Of a stretch of DNA of 64,000 nucleotides, positions 43,911 through 53,638 are shown in pieces. Position 1 is the stretch's first letter. Each line of letters opens with the position of its first letter. The position numbers and the translations under genes were made by a program. The notes under the pieces are model-generated. The model was not told the origin of the DNA. It made no database searches and worked only from the letters and a program-made list of their open reading frames with translations. Source of the DNA: Pseudogymnoascus destructans (lineage: Eukaryota; Ascomycota; Leotiomycetes; Thelebolales; Thelebolaceae); contig NW_020167537.1 of the NCBI RefSeq assembly GCF_001641265.1, positions 62,001 through 126,000 on the forward strand. Reading direction: 5' to 3'.

Positions 43911-44234
43911 ACAATAGCTCAGCAATACCTTGAATATCACCCCTGACAGAGCAATCTTGGGCCAGCGGACTTGGCTGGATATGTAACTTCCAGCCATAAA
44001 CACATACACTAGAGGATACGGCGAGGGCTGGGAGCTGGGAGCTGACATTGGATTCGGGATAGGATCAACGCCTGGAGCGATAGGCTGGAGGAGGCAGTGG
44101 ACGTCTGGGGCTGGTTGGTGGTTGGTGCAGCTTTGGAATAGTCGCACCTCTACTTTGACCACCGTGAACTTGCCACCACGGCTTCGCTAAGAACACCGTT
44201 TGGATACGGATCTGGCCACCATGACAGCGTCCAC

Positions 44235-45280
44235 ACAGAATTACTATCCTCTATAGTAAGTGCACCTCCTTGGCAGATATGATCCTTTTTAGCCCTACGG
44301 CATTTGCTAAGGGCTTCGTTTGCCTTGTGAAGAGTATAGACTTTAGTAGTCACAAGAGTTAATTAGTAAGCTAATAGCTCTATACCCTTTGCTAATGCAT
44401 TAACTGTTGTAAAAATCAGGGTTAGCGAGCTTCCTTAGTAACGAGCTTCCTTAGTAACGAGCTTCCTTAGTAACGAGCTTCCTTAGTAACGAGCTTCCTT
44501 AGTAATGAGCTTCCTTAGTAACAAGCAATATGTTTAACCAAAGTTCTACGTAAGAGAGCATCTAACATAAGTCGACAAGGAGTTGGAGTCCGCAACCTTA
44601 CATTAAGCTTTGAAATCACAGCCTATGGATCAAAGGGCACTAGCCCAGCCCTACGGAATCTAGCCTGTGCATTTTAGGCTGTCATTAATTGTATGTACAC
44701 TGCTTTGAAGGCTAGAAAGAACTCAACCTTAGTAATATGATTGATATAAGTCTCAATAAAGGTCTTAATCTAACAACTATAGGGCTGCTTTAACACACTA
44801 AAACATCTAACATCAAGTGGCTAAGTTAGATGAGAAGAGTGAGGAGGTAAACAAAGAGTAATAATGTTGTCTGCCTTGCAATACGCTTGGAATTCAGCTG
44901 ATTCATAGCTCTTATGCCTATTAAGGACTAGCATTTGATAGAGACCCTTTGATTAAGTAGTAGTGTGCTTATTAAAGTGTTGTATCCATTCTAGACCCAA
45001 ATCATTATTTGTCCATCTGTTACTTGTAGGTTTAATAACCTAGTCCTGTGGAATGCCACCATCTATGTACCAATTCGCAAGAAAAGTGTTCCCTTAAACT
45101 ACCAAAAACAGCACACTCTAATCTTCGCTATTAATATAAGCAATTGCTATAGCCCATTCTCAATTGCCTAGCTAGACTGCCTTGCCTCTACCACGTCAGT
45201 TGGCGCATGTAACAACCATGGCTAGGCAAATTACACCCATCATAAAGCCTGTCTTGTCAAAGTTGTAGAAATTCAGTTAA
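44235..45280 (-). pseudogene. Decayed pogo/Fot1-like DDE transposase
   Basis: On the minus strand from 45280: NFYNFDKTGFMMGVI, which is the first catalytic Asp block of pogo/Fot1 transposases, then NDLGLEWIQHFNKHT, LVLNRHKSY (the second Asp is replaced by Asn here), CLPPHSSHLT, and the region before PLDV. The C-terminal part TLHKANEALSKCRRAKKDHICQGG is at 44350-44240. At least ten TAG/TAA codons interrupt the frame, consistent with C-to-T decay. A 16-bp tandem repeat (44426-44521) has inserted or expanded inside. The right side of this copy is the insertion site of the older Copia (TSD TATTT). Confidence 0.65.
44426..44521. repeat. 16-bp tandem repeat, six copies
   Basis: The unit CGAGCTTCCTTAGTAA is repeated six times with one T for C change in the last copies. 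It is a simple minisatellite; there are no spacers, so it is not a CRISPR array. Confidence 0.92.
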
Positions 45281-45366
45281 GACTGCCGTATTTTGCCTTT
45301 ATATTTTGTTGAGTAATAAATGTATGTATTCCTAACTATGTAACCTATACTTGGCTTTACCGATAA

Positions 45367-45455
45367 TGTTGAGTAACCTGTGTATTGTTCTGTCTAATTG
45401 TAGCTGCCTGAAATTACGGTGAAGTTGAGTTGGGTCACGTGACCGTATTACAACA
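45367..45455 (-). repeat. Copia-1 3' LTR (89 bp)
   Basis: TG...CA ends, identical to the 5' LTR at 51441-51529. Contains a CACGTG palindrome. Confidence 0.93.
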
Positions 45456-45466
45456 CACCCCCCACG
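45456..45466 (-). other. Copia-1 polypurine tract
   Basis: CACCCCCCACG on the plus strand is a purine run on the element's sense strand directly inside the 3' LTR, the usual place for plus-strand priming. Confidence 0.7.
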
Positions 45467-45666
45467 TATCCCAGCTCTACAGTAGTAAATTAAAGGGGAA
45501 TTAGGAGAAAGGTTGCTCCCCAAGCTACCCGGCAAGACCGTACGGGTATAGAGCTTCGGCTTCGGGCCCGTCGGCTCCATTCTTCCTACACAACCACGCC
45601 GAACCCGACCCCTCCACCCTGACACCCACCACCCCCCACAATCAATCATTCAATTAATCAATCAAG

Positions 45667-46238
45667 ATGCCAGTCGTTGGCAAAGTTACTGAGGGCAACC
45701 TCAAGATGGTTCAAGTCTGTGAGGACTTACACGACTCCCTCTCCGCCTACGACTTAGGCTCTGCTCCCTCCTCGGAGGATGAGGTTCTTATGGAGGTGGA
45801 ATTGGAGCGGGGCTACGAGGGCCCAGGCGAGGTGGTGGTTACACACCCCCAAGAGCTTGCGGCTTGGTATATCCAAGCTTCAGGCCGTACCGCCTCCCTG
45901 GAGTGCGACCAGTGTGTGCACGCGAACGGTAGTAACCGTGCGCGCCCCTTCTTCCTCTTCTGTGTCGTCTCCGGCGCCCTTCAGGGCGGCGCCTGTGGCT
46001 CTTGTGTGCTCAAGCACAACGCGGCGGGTTGCTCCTTTAGTAAGTCTTCCTTTCCTAGTATTGTACGTAGCTTGAATTGACTTTCTGGATAGGCACCGCG
46101 AAGACCTGGTGCCCGGCCACCCCAGCACCCCCCCAGCCACCAAAGGCTGGCAAGAGAGCTGGCACCCATGCCCACGCCGCCCAGTTGGCCCGCGAGGCCG
46201 CAGCTACGGCTGCTAAGAACCCTGTTGTGGTGGATTAA
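45667..46238 (+). CDS. Cys-rich (DUF3716-like) protein encoded antisense in Copia-1
   Basis: Exons 45667-46039 and 46093-46238 give 172 residues. The intron is GT..AG and phase-consistent. The gene runs against gag-pol, between the 3' LTR and the end of RNase H. The central part has the pattern C-x2-C, PFFLFC, QGGACGSCVLKHNAAGCSF, which resembles DUF3716, a small Cys-rich fungal domain that probably binds zinc. The C-terminus is basic and Ala-rich (KRAGTHAHAAQLAREAAA). A homologue at 51873-52490 occupies the same place in Copia-2 and shares both regions, so this is a normal component of the element family. No signal peptide. The function is unknown; a DNA- or RNA-binding role is a reasonable guess. 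Expression would give transcripts antisense to the 3' part of the element. Confidence 0.8.
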
Positions 46239-46796
46239 CTGGTGGATATCTGGTTTGTGCACCTTGGGTGCTTAGATAGTCATAAATGGCAATGGATTTC
46301 GCTTTGATTCTTCTTTTCTAGTTGTGACATGTCCGTACGTAGTAGGAAGTGTGAGAATTTCCTGGATTTGTATAGTAAAAGTTGGGGATTTCTCCTGTTT
46401 TCATCTTTCTTCCCCCTTTTTTGAAATGGAATTAAAATTTCGAAAAATGACTGTGAAATATTGGTGCATAGTGTAGTATCTGTATCGTACGGAGTACTAC
46501 TTGTGCAAAAATGAGTGTTAGAAGGTTTCCCTTCAAAATATCTTTATGAGAAACTTGACGATTTTATGAAATAAGAATGCGTAGTAAAACGTAGCGTATG
46601 GTAATAGGGGCTGCTGATTTGGAGAGTACTAGCTTCGTACGGAGCTATATAGCTTCGAGTACTCGAGTTGTCCTAATACCTGCCGTCTGAAATAGATTTG
46701 TAGATCTAGCTAGTTGATAGCGATCTAGAGGGCTGCTGTCCGAGTTTAGAAGGTTGCCAATGCTTCGTACGGAGTTGTTTTCATAGTAGCACACTC
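46239..46796. other. Noncoding stretch between antisense gene and RNase H end
   Basis: AT-rich, with a TTTTTTGAAATGG-type run also present in Copia-2 (near 52690). It holds three CGTACG sites (46486, 46636, 46766). Probably the 3' untranslated parts of both convergent transcription units. Confidence 0.6.
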
Positions 46797-49700
46797 CTAA
46801 AGGAGGTGCTTAATGTCCACTAGGTTAAGATGCTTAATGAACTCCTTATGCTTCTGGTGTGGTAGGGCTTTGGTGAATCCATCTGCTGGCATTTCGTACG
46901 TAGCTATCCATTTGATATTGAGGTTCCGATGCTCAACCTCCTGTCTTAACCAATGTGAGTGGACGTCAATATGCTTCAGCTTTGTAACTAGCTTTGGAGA
47001 CTCCTTAAGTAAGATCCGTACGGTCTGCAAATTATCACAATTAAGTGAGTATTGCTCGTTTAGATCGAGTTTGATTGTGTTGAAGAAACGCTGCCACCAA
47101 TAGAGCTGTTTCGCACTGTGGGACAAAGCTAGAAGCTCTGCCTCTGTTGTAGAGGTTGACACAGTCTTCTGCTTTGAGCAGCGCCAGTCTATTGCCCCTC
47201 CAAATAAGGTAAACAAATAACCCTCTGTGCTCTTTCTTGTTGATTTGCAGTCTGCGTACGAAGCGTCACTAGAGCATTGAAAGCGAGCCTCTTGAATATT
47301 AGGTCCAAACTGAAGAGCTAGGGTCTTAGTATCCTTAAGGTAGAGTAGAAGTCTGTCGACTGCAGCCATGTGGTCTGGGCCTGGATTGATGAGAAATTCA
47401 TAGTTTCTGTGTCGTACGGGCTATATCAGGTCTCGTTACGACTGCTGCATAGTTTGCTGATCCTACTTTCTGTTGGTAAAGATGGATTTGTTGCTTATCT
47501 GCCTGACCGTCAAATTGGGTTAGGTTGTCTGTAACCATTGGCGTTCGGGTGGATCGAATAGAGGCTACTCCATACGTAGTTGTGATCTTGTCGATATAGG
47601 AGTCCTGGCACAGCCATAGGGCTTTCTGGGTGCGGTCCCTCACAATTCTTATGCCTAAGAACCATTGAAGTTCTCCTATTTCTCGAAACTCATACGCTTC
47701 CATCAGTCTCGTACGGAACTGTGTTGCCTCCATTTTGTGGCTAGGATGGCTAAGGATGCAAATATCGTCAACATAGAAGAAGACAATAATCTTTGAAGAT
47801 ACAAAGAGGCACTGTGCTTCTGGGACCTGTACGAGGCCTAGAGCCTTGAGTGTCTCTGAGAAGTCTCGAAACCAGAGTAAGGGGGACCTTCGAAGTCCAT
47901 AGAGTGCCCTGTTAAGTTTCCAGCATTTTCCTTGCTCCTGGTAGCCGTCTGCACACCGTACGTAGACCTCCTCGTCAATACGGCTGTTTGTGAATGCGTT
48001 TATAGCATCTAATTGTTGTGTATCCAAATCAAAGTAGGCTGTGATTGCCATTAAGGCTCGGAAGGTTTTCGAAGCAAGCGTAGCTGCGTACGTCTCATCA
48101 TGGATAGAATAGCGTTGTAGGTCGCCTCTTACAACAAGTCTAGCCTTATATTTAAGAAGGTAGCCATTGTCATTGAATTTGTATGTGAAAACCCACATAA
48201 GGGGTATCACAAAGTTCCGTACGGAGCTGTCGTTGACAGATGTGAACGTTCCTTGCTTTCGAAGGTCTTCTATTTCCTTTGCAGCTGCAGCTTGGAATCC
48301 TATTCGATGTGGATGAGTTTGGAGTTGATTCCAGAACTTTGGAGCAGCTGGTAGGTCCGTACGGTGTATGCTCTGTCGATTAAACTCCGTTCCTACTAGG
48401 AAAGCTTGGTGTAAGCTTAGCTTTGCTTCTGGTATCGCTATTGTAGCTAGGTAGACGTCGTGTCTTTGTACAGTGTTCTCAGGGCATTCCGGTGTCATTT
48501 CAGGCGTTTGAAGTTGTTCCTGTAGCTCTGTAGCTCCGTGGTCCTTCTGAGTAGGCGGCTCTTCTTGAGGAGAGGAGGTGTTTGTTGCCTCTGATTTGTA
48601 CGGAATTGTTGTCCCGTTCTGAGGCTGTTGTTCCCCCTCAAACTCGTCATCTTCTTGATCTTGAATATCTGGTATTTCAATGACCTGAACTGTCTTTTCG
48701 AGCTCTGTTTGGACAAGCTGAGCCTCATACGAAGGGTCATAAGCCTTTGTCTCATCAAAGGTAACGTCTCTTGTAACTATAACCCTTTTAAGTTGCGGAA
48801 CCCAAATGCGGAATATGTTTGTAGAGTTATAGCCAACTAGGTAGCCTATTTGGGCGTTCCTCTGTATCCTCTCAAGCTTTGGCTTGTTTAGAATAAGGGC
48901 ATAGGCTCTACAGCCATAAGCGCGAATATGAGAGAGTAATGGCTTAAGTAGCTCTGGCTTTTGGCTCTCTGTAGGTAAGGACTGGAGTAGAAGTCCGTAC
49001 GGGGTCTCATCGTTTATGACTGACGATGGTGAGTGGTTTATGAGGTACCCTGCTGTTTTGAAAATCTCAGGCCACATTCCTTCTGGTAAGTTGGCTGATT
49101 CTTTAAGTGCGCATGATCGTGTGATTATCGTACGGCCTGACCTCTCTATTCCTCCATTCGGCTCTGCTGTATAGGGTGGAGAGATGTGGATTTCATATCC
49201 TTCGTCCTTAATCCAACCCTCCCATTCATTTCCAAGTGAGGCTTCACCATCTAGGTGTAATATGCGGATTTGGAACCCCCATCTTCTCCGTACGTAGCTC
49301 ACAAAGTCCTTAATCTTCTGTAGGAGCGTTCCTTGTGTTTTATCCTTTATAGTATAGACGTGGTTCATGTGGCAATTATCACATAGGAAGTGTAAGGCTT
49401 GTGTGCTGCCATCGTATGCCTCTGGCATTTGGATTAGGTCAAGGTGGACCTTCTCATATGGCACTTTTGAGCGTGGTGTAGATCTTCTAGAAAGCTGCCT
49501 TGTAGCATGCGTAAGTCGGCATACTTCGCACTGAGTATCGTACGAGTCTAGGTCTGTGACGATAACTCCGGCGGTCTTCTCTTGGAGTTTTCTAATGGCA
49601 TTTTGGTTTAGGTGTCCCATGCGGTTATGCCATTCCTTTGAAGTGCCTTTTAGGTCCTTACGAGGTCCGTACGAAGATAGGACAACGTTGTCCTGTTGAT

Positions 49701-51390
49701 CCTGAGTGCTATAAACAGCTCGGGTAGGCTCATTTTTGATGTATTCAAGAACCCATTGTCCATGAAGCATTGGAGTATTGCAGAATGGTTGATCTCCGTA
49801 CGTAAGTCCTTGTGCGGCGGTATTCCAATGAACTCCCTTTTGGATGAATCATCTAAGAGAAGCGACTGAACTGTGGAAGGATGAAACGAGAGCTGTATCT
49901 GTAAGGGTGATAGTCCGTAGAGACTTCTTATCCTCCCCGTTTTGGACTGTAATATCTACAGACCCAAACGCTTCAATATTCACCCTTTGGTCTCCAGCTA
50001 AGAGGTAGCTATTATCTTGACATTCTTGGATATTGTAGAACCTCGTAAGGTCATTGCAGACGTGAATTGTAGCTCCAGAGTCGAGAATTATGCTTTTAGA
50101 GAGCTCATAGGCTGAGGTTTTCAGCTTTAGTCCTTGGGAGACTTGGAAGACTGTAGTGAAAGACATAGGTGGATCTGTATTCATACGGGATTGTACTCCA
50201 TTCGGGTTGTTAAAATTGTTCTGTTCTTCTGCCTTTTGGATAACGTACTGGAATCCTGGTTTGTCACTTATATAGGCCTCTACTTTAGCTTCAATCTCTT
50301 TATTTGGGCGCCATTGCCTCGTACGCTTTGACTTCATCACATAGAGGCAGTCCCGCCACTTGTGTGTTGTTCCGCAAGGGCAGTCTAGTCGAGCCTGATT
50401 TTTCTGTTTTCTGCCTCTCTGACCTTGCTGACCTTGTTGTACGTTGTTCGTACGGCCTTGGAGCGTTGGCTGTAGGTCGCTATTGTCATCCTTTTGTAGT
50501 GCGAAAACTCCATGTTCCCCCCTAGGTTTCTGGGTGAATCTCTATTGCCTACGGTTGGTTCTATACTGTCGTAGGACCTCCTCAAATTCGTACGACTTTG
50601 TCTGCTTCTCTAGCTTGTGTTTCCATGGTCCTCGGAATTCGCAAGGTCCTATTGCATCAAGGAAGGTATAGATAGCGTCGTGAGGGTCAATAACCTCTGT
50701 TGCCTGTAGCGTACGGCCTTGAGTGTATAGATTCTCCCAGTTTAGGAGCCAGTCTTCAAGGTCCTTGCCTCTTTGCATTTTCGCAGCCTTTTGCCATTCT
50801 AGTCTCCATTCTCCGATTCTAGCTCTTTGAGTAGGTGCGAATCGGTCTCGTAGCTTTCTAAGCATATCGTACGGAGTATCGCAATTGTAGGTATAGGGTA
50901 GGAAGTCGCGTTTGATGGTTTCTTGGATCTTAGAGCAAAGCCCCTGAATTGCTTCCTCCTGCTTTTCCCACACCTTGCGCTCATATTGGAAATCAGCTTG
51001 TAGGTTTCGAAGCTGTTCCTTCTGATCTTCTGTAAGAGATGCGTACGTAATTGGCGTTAATTGCTGTTGGCCTTCTACTGAAGGTTGGATGGTCTGGCTA
51101 CCTGAAGCTCTTGTTGACACTCCAGGTCTTGTTTGAGCAGTAACACCACCACCAGCTTGCGTGGCACTCCGTACAAACTCAGGAATAGGTCGAACGGGCT
51201 GTAGGAGTGTAGGAGGGTCCTCGATTGATGGATCGATATACCCCCATACTCCTGCCTTCATTGAAGCAGTTTTGATAGTCTCTATCCACTCGTCCCAGTC
51301 TCTAGGGCTCGTGGGGACCACCCCAGCCTTCTGTAGGGTCGCCATAATGATGGTTTTTTCGACTCCTAGGAGGGGTATTAGGTCCGTACG
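46486..51390. repeat. Lattice of CGTACG palindromes across Copia-1
   Basis: CGTACG starts at 46486, 46636, 46766, 46895, 47017, 47255, 47413, 47710, 47957, 48087, 48218, 48358, 48996, 49129, 49289, 49539, 49668, 49797, 50320, 50449, 50589, 50710, 50868, 51042 and 51385; another lies at 45539. Most gaps are 121-140 bp or about twice that. One-base variants sit in the larger gaps (for example near 47829, 48597, 48728 and 51169). Chance expectation for 6.2 kb is about 1.5 sites. Confidence 0.9.
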
Positions 51391-51408
51391 GGTTTCTATA
51401 GGCTTCAA
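46797..51408 (-). pseudogene. Copia-1 gag-pol polyprotein
   Basis: The minus-strand frame is open from near the primer site. Gag (51408-50545) ends at a TAG (50542-50544); the same frame continues with a Cys/His knuckle (CPCGTTHKWRDC), a protease (ILDSGATIHVC) and a TGA at 49849-49851. Then come the integrase zinc region (HNRMGHLNQNA..CEVC), the integrase core (HLDLIQM, ILHLDGEAS, PPYTAEPNGGIERSGR), a reverse transcriptase (YVDDICIL) and, after a frameshift near 47390, RNase H (CSSDASYADC, STTEAELLALSH). The domain order gag-PR-IN-RT-RH is that of Ty1/copia elements. Comparison with Copia-2 indicates that the frameshift is a 2-base loss in Copia-1. The start codon of gag is unresolved: no in-frame ATG lies near the 5' end. 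Confidence 0.88.
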
Positions 51409-51425
51409 AATGCGTCTTGGAGTTG

Positions 51426-51440
51426 CTCCGGGCTCATAAC
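51426..51440 (-). other. Copia-1 primer-binding site, initiator-tRNA anticodon-arm type
   Basis: On plus the sequence is CTCCGGGCTCATAAC, directly inside the 5' LTR. GGGCTCATAAC matches the anticodon arm of eukaryotic initiator tRNA-Met (anticodon CAU), so minus-strand DNA synthesis would use a half-tRNA, as known for copia. Confidence 0.75.
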
Positions 51441-51529
51441 TGTTGAGTAACCTGTGTATTGTTCTGTCTAATTGTAGCTGCCTGAAATTACGGTGAAGTT
51501 GAGTTGGGTCACGTGACCGTATTACAACA
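51441..51529 (-). repeat. Copia-1 5' LTR (89 bp)
   Basis: Identical to 45367-45455; followed on the right by the GATAA duplication and the rest of the Copia-2 3' LTR. Confidence 0.93.
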
Positions 51530-51575
51530 GATAATCCGTACGGAGATCACATGAGATCATGTGACTATTACAACA

Positions 51576-51872
51576 CACCCCACCCCACATATCCCCATAG
51601 GAGCCTCAAATTGTAATATGAGGAACTCGGGAAAAAAAAGGGGTGGTTATACCTGGGCTGGTGATAATAGTATGTGAGTCACGTACGCCTGATGATTCAC
51701 ATCTACGCCTAGTGACTCATTTCCAATCAGAAAACACATTGACCACTTCAGTTCGGATCTTCCGTCTTTCTTCCATCTGCCCCTGCCTACCACACATACC
51801 CTATCCTTTCCCACGAATCCCCACACCCCACCATACTTCTCTCTTCTTGTCGGCAAGTCCGTACGAGACAAG
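51576..51872. other. Copia-2 polypurine tract and promoter region of its antisense gene
   Basis: Begins with CACCCCACCCC (the purine tract of the minus-strand element) and leads to the antisense gene start at 51873. CGTACG sites lie at 51682 and 51860. Nothing else seen. Confidence 0.55.
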
Positions 51873-52490
51873 ATGCCTGCTGTTGGACAGGTCTTTGTGG
51901 AAGACCTAAGTGAGGTCTTTGTGGATGCCAACATCCACATTTACCTTCCTCCTGCTGCCCGGGAGTCCCTGCCCCGTCCTCTGCCTATGTTGGCAACTCG
52001 GGTTTACACGACTGTCCCGTACGGGACCCCTGGGAATGTTCGCCTTGAACACCTGCAAGAAATTGCAGGGTTCTACATCCAGGCAGCGGGAGAGAATGTC
52101 GCTCAGGTCTCCCAGGTGAGATCAATGGGTTGTGAGCAGTGTGATGCTGCGTACGTAGAAGAGGGATCTCGGCAGATTCCCTTCTTTACAGTATGCATAT
52201 CCTTTGGGAATGTGCAGGGTGGTGCCTTTGCTTCCTGTGTCATGAAACACCAGGCCGCAGCCTGCTCTCTTCATGAGTACTTCCCTTCCCTGTTGACTTA
52301 TGCACCTTCTAGCATTCTTATGAGTCCGTACGAGCTAACACTTATAGATTCGTCCCAAGATGATCGGGAGCCCACCCCTCCTCTGAAGGATGACACTCCT
52401 CGTCCTGGAGAACGTGCTGGGACTCGGGCCCATGCGCGGAAGTTGGCGCTTGAGGCTGCGCAGAGAAATGGTGGTAGGAATGCTGTTTAA
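51873..52490 (+). CDS. Cys-rich (DUF3716-like) protein encoded antisense in Copia-2
   Basis: A single open frame of 205 residues in the same position and direction as the gene in Copia-1. It has the same Cys pattern (MGCEQCDAAY, IPFFTVCISF, VQGGAFASCVMKHQAAACSL) and the same C-terminal motif (ERAGTRAHARKLALEAAQ). The start, MPAVGQV, is like MPVVGKV in the other copy. The N-terminal parts otherwise differ clearly. A stretch between the Cys region and the basic end (52277-52347) corresponds to the intron of the other copy but can be read through here. The gene is open although the gag-pol of this element is full of stops, which hints that the frame has been preserved for longer. Three CGTACG sites lie within the coding sequence in different reading frames. 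Confidence 0.78.
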   Translation: MPAVGQVFVEDLSEVFVDANIHIYLPPAARESLPRPLPMLATRVYTTVPYGTPGNVRLEHLQEIAGFYIQAAGENVAQVSQVRSMGCEQCDAAYVEEGSRQIPFFTVCISFGNVQGGAFASCVMKHQAAACSLHEYFPSLLTYAPSSILMSPYELTLIDSSQDDREPTPPLKDDTPRPGERAGTRAHARKLALEAAQRNGGRNAV

Positions 52491-53040
52491 GTAGGGATTT
52501 GGATGTACGGACTTGTGGTGCTTGGGTTTTTCTTGTATAGATAGACAGAAATGGCAATGGATTTCTTGGTGATTCTTGTGCCATTCTTGTGACAGTTCCG
52601 TACGTAAGTGTAAATGTATGAAAAGTCAGGGATTTTCCTGTTTTTATATGGTAAAAGTCAGGGATTTCCCTTGTTACCTCTGATTTCCCCCCTTTTGTTG
52701 AAATGGGTTTTCTATTTCAAAAAAAAATATGATGAAATCCGCATGCATAGTGTTGTATCTAGCTCGTACAGATCTATGAAACTGTCGAAAAAGAGTGTAT
52801 ATTTGTTAGGTCCCAAGGTATTCCATTGGGAAAGTTGAAATAAGAACGCATAGTGAAACTGGGTGTAACTGTAGGCGGCTTGGTGATTCTGAGAGTTCTA
52901 TGTTCATACGGAGCTCATCAGTCTCCTGTTCTTGTATTGCCTCACTTTTCAGTTGGTGAAGTAGAAATCTAGATCTTGTGATCTAGGGGGCTCGTTTCCG
53001 AGGTACAAAGGTAGCCACTGCTTCGTACGGAGTTGTGCTC
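52491..53040. other. Noncoding stretch of Copia-2 (counterpart of 46239-46796)
   Basis: AT-rich sequence between convergent transcription units; CGTACG sites at 52599 and 53024. No gene. Confidence 0.5.
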
Positions 53041-53638
53041 TTAAGTAAGCACTCCTATAGGAGGTGCTTTATGTCCACAAGGTTTAAATGGTTAATAAAC
53101 TCCTCGTGTCTTTGTCGTGGTAGGGCTTTTGTAAACCCATCTGCTGGCATCTCGTACATAGCTATTCACTTGATATCGCGATTGCGTCTCTCTACCTCCT
53201 GTCTTAGCCAGTGGGAGTGAATATCAATATGCTTGAGCTTTGTAACTAGCTTCGGGGACTCTTTGAGTAAGGGCAGTACGGTCTGCATATTGTCACATTG
53301 TAGGGTGAACTTCTCATTAAGATCAAGTTTGATAGTTGAGAAAAATTGCTGCCACCAATAGAGCTGTTTTGCACTATGTGATAGAGGTAGAAGCTCAGCT
53401 TCTGTAGTTGAGATTGATATGGTTTTCTGCTTTGTACAGCGCCAGTCAATTGCTCCTCCAAAGAGTGTGAAGAGATACCCTTCTGTACTCTTTCTTGTAG
53501 CTTCGCAATCTGCGTACAAAGCATCACTAGAGCATTGGAAGCGTGGTGTATTGATCTTTGGTCCATACTGGAGGGCTAGATGTTTCGTCTCCTTTAGATA
53601 GAGTATAAGTTGATCCACTGCTGCCATGTGCTCTGGTC

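Larger units (their letters stand above)
45367..51529 (-). mobile_element. Younger Copia retrotransposon (Copia-1), 6163 bp, identical LTRs
   Basis: Both LTRs are 89 bp (45367-45455 and 51441-51529) and identical; target duplication GATAA at 45362-45366 and 51530-51534. It is inserted in the 3' LTR of Copia-2. On the minus strand: 5' LTR, primer site, gag, protease, integrase, reverse transcriptase, RNase H, a noncoding stretch, a gene in the opposite direction (45667-46238), purine tract, 3' LTR. Identical LTRs mean a recent insertion, yet gag-pol has two in-frame stops and one frameshift, so it was probably copied in trans or damaged recently. Confidence 0.95.

Noticed and set aside
44426..44521. 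Possible CRISPR-like repeat array
   Set aside because: Pure tandem repeat with no spacers, in a eukaryotic transposon remnant.
47370..47397. Programmed frameshift between RT and RNase H of Copia-1
   Set aside because: Copia-2 has a sense codon and an open frame here; Copia-1 simply lacks two bases, so this is a private lesion.
50542..50544. UAG readthrough site at the end of gag in Copia-1
   Set aside because: Copia-2 has GCA at this position and its own stop elsewhere, so the stop is not conserved.
46486..51390. CGTACG excess as a by-product of codon or peptide repeats
   Set aside because: The hexamer occurs in different frames, encodes different residues and also lies in noncoding parts, so coding constraints do not explain it.
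51426..51440. tRNA gene
   Set aside because: Only about 11-15 bases match an initiator tRNA arm; this is a primer-binding site, with no cloverleaf around it.
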